Assembly: GCA_036378995.1 (NCBI GenBank)
Contig: DASUVJ010000032.1
Coordinates: forward strand, 1-48,321
Direction of reading: 5' to 3'
DNA length: 48,321 nt
Origin: DASUVJ01 sp036378995
Lineage (GTDB): Bacteria; Patescibacteriota; Saccharimonadia; Saccharimonadales; Saccharimonadaceae
In this document: piece after piece, positions 47,471 through 48,321 of the stretch
Layout: each line of letters opens with the position of its first letter
Numbering within the stretch: the stretch's first letter is position 1
Made by a program: the position numbers and the translations under genes
The notes under the pieces: model-generated
Told to the model about the DNA's origin: nothing
Database searches by the model: none
What the model saw: only the letters and a program-made list of their open reading frames with translations

Positions 47471-48321
47471 ATCGTCGAGATCATCGGCGTGCTTGCGACG
47501 ACGATCTTTTACGCTAGAGACAATGCGCTCAAAGCTCAGCTTTTGCTCTTCGCTTGATGCGGTGTCCTTAAACGGATAGATCTCGGATTTCAGCTCGTCT
47601 TCACCCACAAAGATAATGAATGGGATATCTTTTTTGACAGCAGCTTTAAGCTGTTTGTCGAGCTTGCGTCCTGTAATATCGAGCTCCACGTTAACGCCTT
47701 CTTCGCGGAGATCTGAAGCAAGTTTCATCGCGCCCTTCAGAGCCTCGCCCAGAACAATGACATATACTTCTGTCGTCGACGGTAACTTAGGCAGAAGATT
47801 GTGCGTCTGCAAAAACAACTCAGTCATGGTGAGACCAGGGGCCATGCCCACGGCAGAGATCGGCTCGGCGCCAAACAGACCAACAAGCCCATCGTAGCGA
47901 CCGCCGCCATATAGCGAACGGTTGTTATCTGGATGAGTGTCAAAAAATTCAAAAACAGTGCCAGTGTAGTAGTCGAGCCCACGCATTAGCGTAATGTCAA
48001 AGATAGCATTTTTAACGCCCGCCTGCTCGAGAAGCGTAAATAGCTCCTGCACTTCTTTTACAGCCGCGCTTTCACGGATTTCCTCCGGCAGCTCTGACAT
48101 ATTTTTTGAAGCAAGCAACTTAGAGATCTTAGAGAGGCCCGCCGGTGCAGCTTCGCTGCCAAAGATTTCAATAGCCTGGTCACGGAAATCCTCTGGTGCG
48201 ATCTTGTTTTTTCGATCGAACAGCTTGATCATTAACTGCGCCTGAATGGTATCAAGGCCAAGATACTGCGCCATCATAAAATTAATGACCTTACGGTTGT
48301 TAATCTTAATCTGGTACATAT
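47459..48321 (-). CDS. hisS: Histidine--tRNA ligase, N-terminus cut by window edge
   Basis: Class II synthetase; the visible part begins inside the catalytic domain (YQIKINNRKVINF) and covers the LMRGLDYYTGTVFEF motif 2 region, GGGRYDGLVGLFG and motif 3 SAVGMAPGLTMTEL, then the anticodon-binding domain (VYVIVLGEALKGAMKLASDLR ... GRKLDKQLKAA). About 287 residues are visible; the start lies outside the window. Confidence 0.95.
   Translation of the reverse strand, partial: MYQIKINNRKVINFMMAQYLGLDTIQAQLMIKLFDRKNKIAPEDFRDQAIEIFGSEAAPAGLSKISKLLASKNMSELPEEIRESAAVKEVQELFTLLEQAGVKNAIFDITLMRGLDYYTGTVFEFFDTHPDNNRSLYGGGRYDGLVGLFGAEPISAVGMAPGLTMTELFLQTHNLLPKLPSTTEVYVIVLGEALKGAMKLASDLREEGVNVELDITGRKLDKQLKAAVKKDIPFIIFVGEDELKSEIYPFKDTASSEEQKLSFERIVSSVKDRRRKHADDLDDLFE

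Overview
The window is a densely packed piece of a Patescibacteria (CPR) chromosome, most likely Candidatus Saccharibacteria (TM7). Reasons: a long S10-spc-alpha ribosomal protein array in which uL30 (rpmD) is missing between rpsE and rplO, adk and map missing between secY and infA, zinc-less versions of bL36 and of the RNA polymerase beta' N-terminal ribbon, standard stop codons, very short spacers with many one-base TAATG overlaps, and many leaderless genes (a -10 box 6-7 bases before ATG). No tRNA, rRNA, CRISPR array or IS element was seen.

Layout. 1-4001 (-): a five-gene run of a frameshifted GNAT, an AstE/AspA-type hydrolase, trpS, an RluA-type pseudouridine synthase and holB (cut by the window edge). 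4074-5883: a structured RNA or terminator, an alpha/beta hydrolase, a small coiled-coil protein and a divergent AlkA-type glycosylase. 5940-20229 (-): rpsI, rplM, rplQ, rpoA, rpsD, rpsK, rpsM, rpmJ, infA, secY, rplO through rplC. rpsJ (22446-22769) is separated from rplC by about 2.2 kb holding an RNHCP protein with a riboswitch-like leader, a high-GC lipoprotein and two small membrane proteins. 23470-25933: tuf, a Nudix gene and an NDP-kinase-like gene. 26001-30353: glycosyltransferases, an HprK-like ATPase, a HAD hydrolase and an FkbM methyltransferase, resembling a surface glycan cluster. 30461-34765: fusA, a small membrane protein, a Crp/Fnr regulator, rpsG, rpsL. 35501-42692: rpoC and rpoB. 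42872 to the end: a TrmB-like regulator, an unknown divergent gene, clpP under a CIRCE element, tig and hisS (cut by the window edge).

The most striking feature is a set of four single-gene islands (about 21089-21660, 22936-23396, 34950-35402, 45262-46102) whose coding sequence is very GC-rich with actinobacterial codon use, unlike everything around them. Each lies between native operons and has its own GC-rich hairpin terminator. Three are preceded by near-consensus AT-rich promoters with exact 17-base spacers. One encodes a DUF2690-like lipoprotein of the type known from Streptomyces; the other three are not recognised. The 45.3-46.1 kb island is the most unusual: its transcript is bracketed by complementary arms (16 pairs with one bulge) and ends in a complete type III hammerhead ribozyme core, which suggests a self-processed, end-paired and possibly circularisable mRNA.

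Second candidate system: the RNHCP gene leader (20876-21043), with a closed multi-helix domain, an intrinsic terminator and a 9-base antiterminator complement, has the architecture of a transcriptional riboswitch.
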